A DNA stretch of 56,882 nucleotides, from the NCBI RefSeq assembly GCF_000511955.1, contig NZ_AZSU01000002.1:117027-173908 (forward strand), given 5' to 3'. Of the stretch, positions 1 to 9,024 are shown one piece after another. The notes under the pieces were generated by a model. It was given only the letters and a program-made list of their open reading frames with translations. It did no database searches and had not been told where the DNA came from. The translations under genes and the position numbers were made by a program. The first letter of the stretch is position 1. Every line of letters begins with the position of its first letter. This DNA is from [Clostridium] ultunense DSM 10521. GTDB lineage: Bacteria; Bacillota; Clostridia; Tissierellales; Tepidimicrobiaceae.

Positions 1-42
1 GATTGTATAAAGAAATATGTAAATAAGAATTAATTTAATAAA

Positions 43-74
43 ATGCGGTCTGAAAATGAATTTTCAGGCCGTAT
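43..74 (+). terminator. Rho-independent terminator of an upstream gene outside the window
   Basis: A stem of about 14 bp (arm CGGTCTGAAAAT at 46-57 pairing with ATTTTCAGGCCG at 60-71, one G-U wobble) is followed by a T-run at 74-79. It ends a gene lying before the window. Confidence 0.8.
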
Positions 75-115
75 TTTTTGTTAACATCTATTGACAGACG
101 TATTAAAGATTTATA

Positions 116-149
116 AACATGTAACAATATGCTTATTTTGTTACATGTT
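116..149. repeat. Inverted repeat ACATGTAACA, copy 1 (operator-like)
   Basis: Arm AACATGTAACAA (116-127) pairs perfectly with TTGTTACATGTT (138-149) around a 10-nt centre. The right part (130-148) is the exact reverse complement of the 19 bp at 535-553, so the element recurs upstream of the same gene. Confidence 0.7.
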
Positions 150-231
150 ATGAAATGAACAAGTTCATAATACATTCTTCCATATATTAGATATTATTCG
201 ACATAAGTCTCCTTAATCCTTCAAAAAAATA

Positions 232-274
232 AAAAAACTTATGGAATATTTCAAAAACATTCCATAAGTTTTTT
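232..274. terminator. Bidirectional terminator-like hairpin
   Basis: A perfect 16-bp stem (AAAAAACTTATGGAAT at 232-247 with ATTCCATAAGTTTTTT at 259-274) has A/T runs on both sides, so it could stop transcription in either direction. Confidence 0.7.
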
Positions 275-534
275 ATAATCTATAAAATCAATGGATATAA
301 TTAACCATTTTAGTCCTTAATTATCTTATAGTATACTAATATATAAGATTAGGAACTATTATTTCAAAGCTTTTAATTCAAAAGATTTCGGAACCTTAAA
401 ATTTAGCTCCTTTCCAAAGTAATAAATATAATCATAAGGGGGTATAACGTTACATTATATTACACAATAAATGCGATGAATTTAAAACATAATCTTAATT
501 AAATACTAGTAATACCACGTTATATATTAAATTT

Positions 535-564
535 ACATGTAACAAAATAAGCAAACTGTTACAT
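535..564. repeat. Inverted repeat ACATGTAACA, copy 2 (operator-like)
   Basis: ATGTAACA (537-544) pairs with TGTTACAT (557-564). The 19 bp at 535-553 repeat 130-148 in inverted orientation. It lies about 85 bp before the start at 647 and may be a regulator site for that gene. Confidence 0.6.
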
Positions 565-646
565 TAAAAATTAGGTAAATTTTGTTATTTTAATTATTTT
601 ATTCAAGATACGCATTTATCAAGAAAAGGAAAGGGGTATTAAAGCC

Positions 647-2734
647 ATGAAGGATCTGTTTAATAAACATAACTGTAAATATAAAGAAATGTTTAATAAC
701 AACCATACTCCTATGTTGATCATAGATGCTAAAACAGGAAATATTGATGATGCTAATTTAGCAGCCTGTTCTTATTATGGCTATATTAGGGATAAATTAC
801 TTAAAATGAATATTGCAGATATAAATGTGTTAAAAGAAGAGGAAGTAGAAGAGGAAATAGAGAAAGCAAAAAAAGAGGAAAGAAAGTTCTTTCAGTTTAA
901 ACATAAACTTTCCAACGGTGAAATAAGAAATGTTGAAGTCTATACTGGACCAATTAAACTAGGCAATAAAGAATTGTTATTTTCGATTATTCATGATTCC
1001 CAAGAAAGAGTAGAGCTAGAAAGTAAATATAAAAAGAATAAGGCTTATTTTGATAATCTATTTCATAATTCCCCTGAAGCCATAGCTATAGTTGATAGGG
1101 ATTATAGGGTGCTAGAAATTAATAATAGATTTGAGGATGTTTTTCAATATAACCTTAAGGACATAAGGGAAAAGGATCTTACGGAGCTATTATGCGATGA
1201 AACATTATATGAGGCTTCCCATAACTTCAGAGAATCCATAAGGAGAGGAAAATTCATAAAAGAAGAGGTAAAAAGAAGGAGAAAAGATGGAAAATTATTA
1301 GATGTACTGTTATTGGGATTTCCTCTTGTTATAGAGGGAGAAACTATTGGTGCTTATTGTATCTATTCAGATATAAGAGAAGCTAAAGAAAGGGAAAAAA
1401 AGATAGAACTGTTGACTAAATGTGATGTTTTAACTGGGCTATTTAATAGGGATTTCTTTTTGTCTAATCTAGACTATGAAATATTAAAAAACAAAAGGGA
1501 GAACAGGTTAGATGAAAAGATTGTTGTAATTATATTATGCATAAATGAATTTAAGGAAATAATGGAGGCCCTAGGTCCTTTGGCTGCCGACAATATTTTG
1601 AAAGAATTTGCATTGAGACTAAAGGAAGGTGTAGGACCAGAAGATATAGTTGCTAGATTTGGTGAAGATGAATTTGCAATATTGATTCCTAAGATTAAAG
1701 ATATGGATAAGTTAAATGGTTTAACCGGGAAAATTATTGAATGTTTAAACATGCCTTTTTACATAGATGCTAACGAAATTAAAATTACAACTAGTGGAGG
1801 AATATCAATATACCCGGATAATAGTATAGAAACCATTGCATTGGTAAGAAAAGCGGAAATTGCTATGAATAAATCGAAAGAACTCAATAGCAATATGCCT
1901 ATCAAATTTCAAAACTCATTAGATAAAGAGGTACAAGAATATTTTTGGATAAAAAATAGTTTAACAAGAGCCCTTCCAAACAAAGAATTGTTTTTAAATT
2001 ACCAGCCTATTTATGATACAAGTGTAAACCGACTGGTAGGAGTTGAAGCGTTAATTAGATGGGAACATAAGGAGATGGGCATAATCCCACCCGCTAAATT
2101 TATTCCTATAGCAGAAAGGACCGGTTTAATCCATCCAATTGGAGATTGGGTATTATTAAACGCCTGTAAACAAAATAAAAAATGGCAGGATTTAGGATAT
2201 GAGCCCATATATATATCAGTAAATATCTCTGCTTTACAATTGGAAAAACCCGGTTTTATAAAAGTTATCGAAAGAACATTAGAGGAATCCCAATTAGAAC
2301 CAAAATATCTGCAATTGGAGATTACTGAAACTTTTTTTGCTCATAAATATGAATATGTGGAAGATACAATAGGAGAGCTCAATGAATTAGGAGTTAAATT
2401 AGCAATAGATGATTTTGGCACCGGCTATTCTTCATTAGGCCAGTTATGTCAGTTTAGCATTAACAGTATAAAGATAGACCGGAGTCTTATCTCTGATGTA
2501 CATAAAAAATCCAATAAAAACAAAGTAGTAAAGGCGGTGATATCATTAGCTAAAAGTTTAAACATAGATCTAATTGCCGAGGGAGTTGAAACTCAGGAAG
2601 AATTAAGGTTTTTAAAGGAAAATAGATGTACAGTAGCTCAAGGATTCTTATTTAGCAAACCAGTAAGGGCTGAGAAAATAGAAAAATCATTTCAAAAGAC
2701 AATTAGAAATTTATATAAAAAGTATAAAGATTAA
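647..2734 (+). CDS. PAS-PAS-GGDEF-EAL protein, probable c-di-GMP phosphodiesterase
   Basis: Soluble 695-residue c-di-GMP protein with no membrane segment. It has two PAS-like sensor regions (about 12-120 and 130-245), a GGDEF domain (about 255-415) and an EAL domain (about 432-690). The EAL motifs are intact: EAL at 467-469, the ITET glutamate near 561 and DDFG at 588-591, which predicts hydrolysis of c-di-GMP. The GGDEF signature reads GEDEF (339-343), with the second glycine lost, so this half is more likely a GTP-binding regulatory domain than an active cyclase. ATG 647 follows a GGAAAGGGG ribosome site. It is monocistronic, with a terminator at 2780-2817. Confidence 0.9.
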   Translation: MKDLFNKHNCKYKEMFNNNHTPMLIIDAKTGNIDDANLAACSYYGYIRDKLLKMNIADINVLKEEEVEEEIEKAKKEERKFFQFKHKLSNGEIRNVEVYTGPIKLGNKELLFSIIHDSQERVELESKYKKNKAYFDNLFHNSPEAIAIVDRDYRVLEINNRFEDVFQYNLKDIREKDLTELLCDETLYEASHNFRESIRRGKFIKEEVKRRRKDGKLLDVLLLGFPLVIEGETIGAYCIYSDIREAKEREKKIELLTKCDVLTGLFNRDFFLSNLDYEILKNKRENRLDEKIVVIILCINEFKEIMEALGPLAADNILKEFALRLKEGVGPEDIVARFGEDEFAILIPKIKDMDKLNGLTGKIIECLNMPFYIDANEIKITTSGGISIYPDNSIETIALVRKAEIAMNKSKELNSNMPIKFQNSLDKEVQEYFWIKNSLTRALPNKELFLNYQPIYDTSVNRLVGVEALIRWEHKEMGIIPPAKFIPIAERTGLIHPIGDWVLLNACKQNKKWQDLGYEPIYISVNISALQLEKPGFIKVIERTLEESQLEPKYLQLEITETFFAHKYEYVEDTIGELNELGVKLAIDDFGTGYSSLGQLCQFSINSIKIDRSLISDVHKKSNKNKVVKAVISLAKSLNIDLIAEGVETQEELRFLKENRCTVAQGFLFSKPVRAEKIEKSFQKTIRNLYKKYKD

Positions 2735-2779
2735 ATTAATACTATATTTTGCTAATTTGTTAAATAAAATAGACAAGGA

Positions 2780-2817
2780 AAAGATGATTTCAAATTTGTT
2801 TGGGATCATCTTTTTTT
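2780..2817 (+). terminator. Terminator after the GGDEF-EAL gene
   Basis: Stem AAAGATGAT (2780-2788) with ATCATCTTT (2805-2813), followed by a T-run. Confidence 0.8.
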
Positions 2818-2942
2818 ATATCAATTTAGGAATAAAATAAAAGAATGAATAATAGATAAAAGAAAGGGTAATATGTTAATGAACTTTAAAAAAGACAAAA
2901 TGATAGATTAATATAAGGGTTTTTGGAAAGGAGAATTGTTTA

Positions 2943-3554
2943 ATGGATAGAGTAAAATTAGCGATTATATACTATAGTTCAACAGGAACTAATTATCAGT
3001 TAGCAGAATGGGCAGAAGAGGGGGCAAAGGAAGCTGGCGCTGAAGTAAGGGTATTAAAGGTTCAGGAACTAGCTCCACAAGCAGCCATAGATTCTAATCC
3101 AGCATGGAAAGCCCATGTTGAAGCAACAAAAGATATACCAGTTGCTACAGCAAATGACTTAGAATGGGCTGATGCTTATATATTTAGTACGCCAACCCGT
3201 TATGGAAACGTTGCATCCCAAATGAAACAGTTTATAGATACTACGGGGGGAGTATGGGCACAAGGAAAACTAACGAACAAAGTTGTATCTGCTATGGCTT
3301 CAGCTGGCAATGCCCATGGAGGGCAAGAGGCCACAATTAAAAATCTCTACACAACTATGATGCATTGGGGAGCTATAATTGTTACTCCCGGTTATACTGA
3401 TAAATCCATATATGTAGCAGGAGGAAATCCCTATGGAACTAGTGTAACCATAGATCAGGATGGAAAGATGATAGAAGATGTAAAGGAAGCAGTAAAACAT
3501 CAAGCAAGACGAACAGTAATGGTTGCTCAATGGATTAAAAAAGGAAGCAAATAA
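2943..3554 (+). CDS. wrbA: WrbA-type NAD(P)H:quinone oxidoreductase
   Basis: Flavodoxin-fold FMN enzyme that passes two electrons from NAD(P)H to quinones and so limits semiquinone and oxidative stress. At 203 residues it matches the WrbA family (about 198). The FMN phosphate loop is seen in [14 protein letters not shown] (residues 10-23). The family segments [17 protein letters not shown] (about 80-96) and [12 protein letters not shown] (about 120-131) are also present. ATG 2943 follows a GGAAAGGAG site. It lies 110 bp before an FMN-binding lipoprotein in the same direction, so a shared flavin or redox role is possible but inferred. Confidence 0.93.
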   Translation: MDRVKLAIIYYSSTGTNYQLAEWAEEGAKEAGAEVRVLKVQELAPQAAIDSNPAWKAHVEATKDIPVATANDLEWADAYIFSTPTRYGNVASQMKQFIDTTGGVWAQGKLTNKVVSAMASAGNAHGGQEATIKNLYTTMMHWGAIIVTPGYTDKSIYVAGGNPYGTSVTIDQDGKMIEDVKEAVKHQARRTVMVAQWIKKGSK

Positions 3555-3667
3555 AAAAGGCCAGACAAAAGGGGTAGGCAATTGTACCTTAGGCTAAAAA
3601 GTTAAGCTAAATATTTAGTCAGGGTATTTAATTTAATAAGGTATGTGTAAAGGAAGGGGGGAATTTG

Positions 3668-4081
3668 GTGAAACGAGTTACAAAGGTACTTTTGGCTGTT
3701 TTAGTAATTGCCTCATTGACAGTAACATTAACTGGTTGTGGTTCTTCCGATAATTCTAATGAGGAAGTGACCTATAAAGATGGAACCTATATTGGAGAAA
3801 GTGAAAAGCGAGAATTTGGATACGAGGAAGCCGAAGTTACTATAGAAGGCGGTAAAATAACCAATATAGTACTTAAAAGAATGACACCAGATGGGGAAGA
3901 AGTTGACTATGATGAATGGACTGGCGAAGGTGACAGGCCAAATTTAAAACAATTTAGGGTAGATTTGGCAGAAGAAATGATAGAAAAGCAGAGCTATGAG
4001 GTAGATGCCATAGCCACAGCCACAGAAACTTCTGAAGGCTGGAAAGAAGCAGTTAAAAATTCATTAGAACAAGCTAAATAA
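3668..4081 (+). CDS. FMN-binding domain lipoprotein
   Basis: Exported lipoprotein of about 137 residues. A basic N-terminus and hydrophobic stretch end in the lipobox LTGC near residue 25. The rest is one FMN_bind domain, with YKDGTYIGES near its start and the signature DAIATATETSEGW, whose Thr normally carries covalent FMN. Such domains occur in Rnf, Nqr and extracellular electron-transfer proteins. The start is GTG 3668 (or TTG 3665 in the same frame) after an AAGGAAGGGGG ribosome site. The partner that would flavinylate it (ApbE-type) is not in the window. Confidence 0.85.
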   Translation: MKRVTKVLLAVLVIASLTVTLTGCGSSDNSNEEVTYKDGTYIGESEKREFGYEEAEVTIEGGKITNIVLKRMTPDGEEVDYDEWTGEGDRPNLKQFRVDLAEEMIEKQSYEVDAIATATETSEGWKEAVKNSLEQAK

Positions 4082-4091
4082 TCACTAATGT

Positions 4092-4121
4092 AAGAAGCAG
4101 TAGAACGTTCTACTGCTTCTT
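4092..4121. terminator. Perfect palindromic hairpin after the FMN lipoprotein gene
   Basis: AAGAAGCAGTAGAAC (4092-4106) is followed directly by its exact complement (4107-4121). The T-run is short, so termination is likely but not certain. Confidence 0.65.
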
Positions 4122-4458
4122 TAATCCATATCCTTTATCTTATCTATACATTGTACTTCTAGTGAACTGTAAAACAGCAATTATAATCACCAGTAAAACA
4201 GGTAGTTATAATTATTGCTTAACAATTCAGAAAACATTATATTCTTTCCAATCCATTGTGGCAAAAGCATTCATATGATAGAATGAATAAAATCCATTAA
4301 GATAGAGACTATGTCATACTTGTATTGGCTTGTATAGATTGTAATTATTTTATCAAAATTGGCAACTTACAGAGGGTTGCATTTTTTATACTAATTAAAT
4401 TTTGAAATAGTTAAATGTTTTAAGAGTTAACTTAATTCATAGAGGAGGTATAGATAAG
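4122..4458. other. Intergenic region before the aminotransferase gene
   Basis: No coding frame is supported. The only clear structure is a terminator-like hairpin at 4362-4380 (GCAACT with GGTTGC) followed by TTTTTT at 4382-4387, about 70 bp before the next start. It could attenuate the downstream operon. A partial CodY-box-like match (TTCAGAAAA) lies at 4226-4234. Confidence 0.5.
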
Positions 4459-5682
4459 ATGAAGACTAAAATGACTGAAGCATTTAGAAAATATGAGGGG
4501 GGATTATTTAGCGAAGTAACAAAGGCAGACGTTAGTGTTTCCATATCATCCCTTGAAAAGGAAGGGATTGATTTACTTGCTTGGGCAGACCCCTTTTACC
4601 CAGATCCATCAACTCCCCCTCATGTAATAGAAGCAATGGTAAAAGCAATAAAAGAGGGAGGAGCAAATCATTATACCCATCCAATCGGAAATGAAGAACT
4701 ACGAATTAGGATTAGTAAAAAGTTAAAGGAGTACAACAATATAGATGCAAATCCTCATAGAAATATCATGATAACTCCTGGTTCCGACTCGGGTTTATAT
4801 TTTGCCATGTTACCATTTATATCTTCTGGAGATGAAGTAATGATACCAGACCCTAGTTATCCAAATAATTTTCAGAATGTAGAGATAATGGGTGGGAAAG
4901 TTGTTCCTGTACCATTAAAAGAAGAATATCATTATCAAATAAACATAAATGATTTTGAAGATAGATTAACTTCTAGAACAAAAATGATAGTATTGACTAA
5001 CCCAAACAATCCTACAACTACAGTATTTACAAGAAGGTCATTAGAAGCATTAGCACAATTCGCTATAGAAAATGATTTGATTGTGATCGTTGATCAAGCA
5101 TTTGAATTCCCTGTTTTTGATGGGAGGGAAATGGTTACTTTGGCTTCTTTAGAGGGGATGTGGGAGAGAACAGTAACGGTTTTTTCTACATCAAAGGGAA
5201 TGGGATTGAGTGGATTTAGGGTTGCATATATAGTAGCAGAGGATCACATAATGGATACCTATTACGGTTCAGCTGTTTCAGTTGTAGGAGCAACAAATAC
5301 TTTTTCACAAATTGGTGCAATAGCTGCATTTGATAATGATGAGTATACTAAAGAAATGGAAGCCAGTTTCCTTAGAAGAAGAGATATGGTTTGCAAGATC
5401 CTTGGAGGCATTCCAGGTGTACATGTAGAAAAGCCTGAATCTGGATTTTTATCCTGGGTTAATATTTCTAAATTGGGTAGTGGAGAATTCATTACTGACT
5501 ATCTGAAAAGAAATGCAAAAGTGATTGTTAATTCAGGAGGACACTATGGAGAACAGGGCAAAGGATATATAAGGATTGTACAAGGAGCTTTAGCAGATGA
5601 AGAAAGATTAGAAAATGCCTTAAGGAGAATAGGAAATGCTTTAATAGAATTAGCTGATAACAAAGGGATAACCAATTTTTAG
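4459..5682 (+). CDS. Class I/II PLP-dependent aminotransferase
   Basis: Fold-type I aminotransferase of 407 residues, cytoplasmic and amino-acid acting; the exact substrate is not evident. It shows NPNNPTTT (181-188, Asn184 contacting PLP), the cofactor Asp212 in VDQAF and the PLP lysine in FSTSKGMGLSG (Lys246). The residue usually Tyr after the Asp motif is Phe here. ATG 4459 follows an AGAGGAGGT site. It lies 20 bp before a peptidase-like gene, so the two probably form an operon in peptide or amino-acid use, with the CodY-type regulator encoded on the other strand downstream. Confidence 0.9.
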   Translation: MKTKMTEAFRKYEGGLFSEVTKADVSVSISSLEKEGIDLLAWADPFYPDPSTPPHVIEAMVKAIKEGGANHYTHPIGNEELRIRISKKLKEYNNIDANPHRNIMITPGSDSGLYFAMLPFISSGDEVMIPDPSYPNNFQNVEIMGGKVVPVPLKEEYHYQININDFEDRLTSRTKMIVLTNPNNPTTTVFTRRSLEALAQFAIENDLIVIVDQAFEFPVFDGREMVTLASLEGMWERTVTVFSTSKGMGLSGFRVAYIVAEDHIMDTYYGSAVSVVGATNTFSQIGAIAAFDNDEYTKEMEASFLRRRDMVCKILGGIPGVHVEKPESGFLSWVNISKLGSGEFITDYLKRNAKVIVNSGGHYGEQGKGYIRIVQGALADEERLENALRRIGNALIELADNKGITNF

Positions 5683-5702
5683 TCCTGAACACAGGGAAAG
5701 GG

Positions 5703-7010
5703 ATGATTATTAAAATGACTAATGTATCAACTGATAAAATAAATAAGATTAAATCTAAGCTAATCCATAAGGGCATACTGCCCCTTTCTAAGCAAAGCCA
5801 ATTATCTACTGAGATACTTAAAGAAAGGCTTGATAAAATCCTTCCTTCAGCCATGAAAAGCACTAATATAGATACATGGATTATAATTAGCAAAGAATAT
5901 GGAGAAGACCCAATATTTAACACATTTACAACTTGGGATATGCCTAGAGCTAGAAGGCTAAACTTTCTAATATTTAAATATGATAAAGAGACCAACAGAA
6001 TACAAAGCTATTCTATTGGTATTACATCTCCAGAAATGAATAAGATATATCAGGATTATAAATTGAAAGAAGAAAAAGAGTGGATAACCTTAAATAGATT
6101 ACTGAATGAACTAAACCCTAATGTAATTGGATTAAATTTTAGCGACCAATTTGGACAATGTGATGGAATATCCTACTCAATTTATGAAAAATTCGCCGCT
6201 TCTGTTGATGAAAACTTTGTAAAAAAGGTAACTAGCGCTAATGAATTAGCGGTAAAATGGTTAGCACAGATGACTCCCATTGAGATTGATATCATGAAAA
6301 CTTTAGTAGAAGTAACTCACGATATTATAAGAACTGTATTTAATAAAGAATTTATTAAGATAGGTGAAACGACTACCACAGAAATTGAATGGGAAATGAG
6401 AGAAATAATTGCAAAATTGAATTGTGATTATTGGTTTGGACCCGATGTGGATTTGCAGAGAAAGGGTGTAGATAATCCAAGAATTTTCAATACAGTAATA
6501 CAAGAAGGGGATTTGCTACATTGTGATATTGGTTTGAATTGCAAATATTTAAATCTTAATACTGATATCCAATGGTTAGGATATATAAGGAAAGAAAATG
6601 AAAAACAAGTGCCCCATTATTTAAAAAAGCTTATGGAAAAATGTAATGATTTTCAAGATATAGTAATAAAAAATATTAATTCGGGAATCACTGGAAATGA
6701 AGTTTTAAGTAAGTCTTTATCTAATGCAAGTACATTGTCAGTAAAGCCTATGCTCTATACCCATCCAATTGGAACTTTTGGGCATGGGGTAGGACCAAAT
6801 ATTGGGCTTTTCAATAACCAAGTATTTGTGGAAGGAACTGGAGAAAGAACTATTGAAAACAATACTTGTTATGCCCTTGAATTAAATGTAAGCGATGAAA
6901 TTAAGGAGTGGGATAATCAAAGGGTCTATATATTCCTAGAAGAAGACATCTGTTATAAAGATAAGGTGTTTTTTTTAAGCAATAGACAGGAAGAAATACT
7001 ATTAATATAA
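5703..7010 (+). CDS. M24 family (Xaa-Pro type) metallopeptidase-like protein
   Basis: A 435-residue protein of the pita-bread M24 family (prolidase, aminopeptidase P, creatinase). An N-terminal creatinase-like region (about 1-190) precedes the catalytic domain. The five metal ligands can be traced: Asp in LHCDIG, Asp in NLNTDIQW, His in FGHGVGP, Glu in CYALELN and Glu in FLEEDICY. It may cleave Xaa-Pro peptides or be a creatinase-type hydrolase; the substrate is not settled by sequence. Start ATG 5703, with ATG 5715 possible. A terminator hairpin at 7046-7071 separates it from the convergent regulator gene. Confidence 0.8.
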   Translation: MIIKMTNVSTDKINKIKSKLIHKGILPLSKQSQLSTEILKERLDKILPSAMKSTNIDTWIIISKEYGEDPIFNTFTTWDMPRARRLNFLIFKYDKETNRIQSYSIGITSPEMNKIYQDYKLKEEKEWITLNRLLNELNPNVIGLNFSDQFGQCDGISYSIYEKFAASVDENFVKKVTSANELAVKWLAQMTPIEIDIMKTLVEVTHDIIRTVFNKEFIKIGETTTTEIEWEMREIIAKLNCDYWFGPDVDLQRKGVDNPRIFNTVIQEGDLLHCDIGLNCKYLNLNTDIQWLGYIRKENEKQVPHYLKKLMEKCNDFQDIVIKNINSGITGNEVLSKSLSNASTLSVKPMLYTHPIGTFGHGVGPNIGLFNNQVFVEGTGERTIENNTCYALELNVSDEIKEWDNQRVYIFLEEDICYKDKVFFLSNRQEEILLI

Positions 7011-7045
7011 AGGACGGTTGAAATAGATAAAAATATAATAATTAT

Positions 7046-7071
7046 GCTCGTTACATATTTTTGTAACGAGC
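7046..7071. terminator. Bidirectional terminator between the M24 and codY-like genes
   Basis: Perfect 10-bp stem GCTCGTTACA (7046-7055) with TGTAACGAGC (7062-7071) between convergent genes. Confidence 0.7.
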
Positions 7072-7085
7072 TAATATTGTTAATG

Positions 7086-7868
7086 TTAATTATTAATTTT
7101 ATCAAGTTCTTCCGAAATATGGGGATTTAATATTTTTATATATGTCCCTTTAACTCCAAGGGATTTAGTTATAATTACTCCAGCGCTTTCCATTTTGTTT
7201 AAAGCATTGCTGATTATAGACCTGGTAACAAATAATTCATTTGAAATTTCATTAGCATTTATTATAGCTTCGTTATTTTCAATTTTATTAAAGATCTCTT
7301 TAGCAACTTTGGCTTCCGTGTAAGATAAGGTATTGGCTGCTATTTGTGCAGAAGCCATATTTAAAGCATCTTTTTTAATTTCAATAATTTCATTTTTTAT
7401 CATCTCTAAGGATATAATAGCAAAAGCATGTTCACAAATAATTTGATCCTCTTGACTAAAGGAGCTATCGTATTTTATCAAAAGTATAGCAGCTATTTTT
7501 TTATAATTATAATAGATGGGAATTATAGATGTATATCTATTTTTATAGATGCATTTTTCGACTCCCGGACATGTACATAATGGATTTTCAGTATAAATAT
7601 TTATTATAGGATTCTTTGTCTTTTTTGCTAAATTAAGATAACTTTCAGGTATTGAATATGCCTTTAATGCATTATCATTAAATTTACAATAATATTTTTT
7701 ATTAGTAGAATAAGAGACAATAGTACCCTTATCATTAAATAAGTAAACATTAGATGTTAAAATATCGCTCAATTGGACACAAATAACTTTTAAAAAATCA
7801 TCATTTAAACGAGATTCTTTTAAAACGCTATTTAATGATTTGAGTTTTTCTAGCAATTCTTGGTACAT
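7086..7868 (-). CDS. codY: CodY-type GTP/branched-chain amino acid sensing regulator
   Basis: 260 residues, the usual CodY length. It has an N-terminal GAF-like sensor domain (about 1-155), a linker helix and a C-terminal winged helix. The recognition region ELFVTRSIISNALNKMESAG and the following SLGVKGTYIKILN closely match the CodY signature. The sensor half looks divergent, so this may be a paralogue rather than the housekeeping CodY. CodY proteins repress nutrient-scavenging genes when GTP and isoleucine are high; the neighbouring aminotransferase and peptidase genes fit that theme. It has its own strong promoter at 7916-7944. Confidence 0.85.
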   Translation of the reverse strand: MYQELLEKLKSLNSVLKESRLNDDFLKVICVQLSDILTSNVYLFNDKGTIVSYSTNKKYYCKFNDNALKAYSIPESYLNLAKKTKNPIINIYTENPLCTCPGVEKCIYKNRYTSIIPIYYNYKKIAAILLIKYDSSFSQEDQIICEHAFAIISLEMIKNEIIEIKKDALNMASAQIAANTLSYTEAKVAKEIFNKIENNEAIINANEISNELFVTRSIISNALNKMESAGVIITKSLGVKGTYIKILNPHISEELDKINN

Positions 7869-7915
7869 TTTAGCACCTCAATTTTATTCAACTGTTCTTG
7901 TTTGATACATAGTTA

Positions 7916-7944
7916 ATTATACTATTAGCATATTTTTTTGTCAA
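7916..7944 (-). promoter_or_regulatory. Sigma-A promoter of the codY-like gene
   Basis: Reading the minus strand: TTGACA (complement of 7939-7944), 17-bp spacer, TATAAT (complement of 7916-7921). Both boxes are consensus. Confidence 0.85.
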
Positions 7945-7963
7945 CGAAGGCGGATATTATGGG

Positions 7964-7983
7964 GCGGTAGAATATTCTACCGC
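7964..7983. terminator. Perfect 20-bp palindrome downstream of the stress-like gene
   Basis: GCGGTAGAAT (7964-7973) is followed by its exact complement ATTCTACCGC. It lies just after the stop of the minus-strand gene at 7988; there is no T-run, so it may terminate only weakly. Confidence 0.5.
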
Positions 7984-7987
7984 TTTC

Positions 7988-8437
7988 TCAATCCCTATTA
8001 TCAATCTGATCTATAGCTTTTTCTATAATAATATCTGCTCCTGATATAGCCTTATTTCTACTAACATTTGGATCTTCCAAAGTTCCACCCATATCTTTAA
8101 TTATATCTTCTGCCTTGTTTGAATCACTGCCCTCAACTTCAACAAATACGCAATAATTAAAATCTGTAATTTCCTCAAAACCTGCCATACCACTGACCAT
8201 AGGGCTAGCTGCAGCCAACGGAGAATTTCCCTTATCCACATTATCAGCTCCAGAATTTAAAACCAGATCAGCTAGACTTTCTCCGCCAGCAGTTCCAGGC
8301 AAATCCGTCTTTACATCTCTATTTCCTATATAATGGTCATTAGCATCTACATAAACATTTTCAAAGCCAGAATCTTTAAGCTTATTCACAGTTTCATTAG
8401 CAGTTTTCAAATCTCCAAAAAAACCTCTAATCTTCAT
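7988..8437 (-). CDS. Small general-stress-like protein of unknown function
   Basis: 149 residues. The first segment (MKIRGFFGDLKTANETVNKLKDSGF) resembles the short alpha/beta domains of general stress protein 17M-like and YflT-like proteins, which carry glycine-rich linkers such as the one seen at about 45-90. A second similar strand-helix unit follows (YCVFVEVEGSDSNKAEDIIKDMGG). There is no membrane segment and no catalytic motif. The start at 8437 is preferred because GGAGGA lies 5 bp upstream; an in-frame ATG at 8455 has no such site. The function is unknown. Confidence 0.7.
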   Translation of the reverse strand: MKIRGFFGDLKTANETVNKLKDSGFENVYVDANDHYIGNRDVKTDLPGTAGGESLADLVLNSGADNVDKGNSPLAAASPMVSGMAGFEEITDFNYCVFVEVEGSDSNKAEDIIKDMGGTLEDPNVSRNKAISGADIIIEKAIDQIDNRD

Positions 8438-8542
8438 ATAATTCCTCCAGTCCAATAATTTGATATATAATTATTATTTGTATTTAATTAAAAAATATTA
8501 TAGAAGAAGAATGCAATTAAAGATTATTTAAACAAAAAGAAT

Positions 8543-8562
8543 GAACTGGGATAAAACCCAGT
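8543..8562. terminator. Small terminator-like hairpin
   Basis: AACTGGG pairs with CCCAGTT and is followed by TTATTATTT on the plus strand. It lies at the edge of the decayed siderophore locus. Confidence 0.5.
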
Positions 8563-8570
8563 TTTATTAT

Positions 8571-8681
8571 TTATGGTGCCAACTGATTCCTATACTTTAA
8601 AGGAGTAACTCCAGTAATCCTTTTAAATGCAATATTATAATAGTTTTGATTATTATAGCCTACGGAAAGTGCTATTTCTAG
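8571..8681 (-). pseudogene. 3' fragment of an AraC-family regulator gene
   Basis: The minus strand reads LEIALSVGYNNQNYYNIAFK and then RITGVTPLKYRNQLAP, then stops at TAA (8571-8573). This is the second helix-turn-helix of an AraC/XylS regulator. No upstream part of the gene remains: plus-strand siderophore ABC sequence begins within 20 bp. AraC regulators often accompany siderophore transport operons, so this is probably the old local activator, truncated by deletion. Confidence 0.8.
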
Positions 8682-8696
8682 AAGGGATAAGTTTGT

Positions 8697-8987
8697 ATGA
8701 ACCATTTAGATGAACCCCTTAACAATTTAGATATGAAACATTCGGTAGAGATAATGAAAACCTTAAGGCGGTTAGTTGATGAACTAGGAAAAACAGTGGG
8801 CCTAGTTGTCCATGATATTAATTTTGCATCCTGTTACTCCGATTATGTTGTAATCTTAAACAACGGAAGGATTGCAAAGGAAGGAGGGGTTGATGAAATA
8901 ATAAACAAGGAAATTTTAGAAGATATTTATAAAATAGAATTTAATATTCAAGATATAAAGAATAACAGAATTTGCGTTTATTATTAA
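8697..8987 (+). pseudogene. 3' fragment of an iron-siderophore ABC transporter ATPase gene
   Basis: 96 codons corresponding to the C-terminal third of a FepC/YclP-type ATPase. The fragment starts at the Walker B / D-loop region (LDEPLNNLDMKHS), includes the switch histidine in VVHDINFAS and ends with the family tail DIKNNRICVYY. Walker A and the ABC signature are missing, so it cannot be active. The ATG at 8697 is probably chance. It is followed 37 bp later by a broken binding-protein gene, the normal order in such operons. Confidence 0.85.
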
Positions 8988-9024
8988 TTTCTATTTCAAA
9001 ATATTAAAGAAAAGAGGTAAAAAG

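Larger units (their letters stand above)
75..646. other. Long AT-rich intergenic region before the GGDEF/EAL gene
   Basis: No credible coding frame is visible. The region holds a terminator-like hairpin (232-274) and two related dyads built on ACATGTAACA (116-149 and 535-564). I could not assign a convincing promoter for the gene at 647. Confidence 0.6.

Noticed and set aside
4222-4236. CodY box before the aminotransferase gene
   Set aside because: Only the centre TTCAGAAAA matches; five of fifteen positions differ from the consensus.
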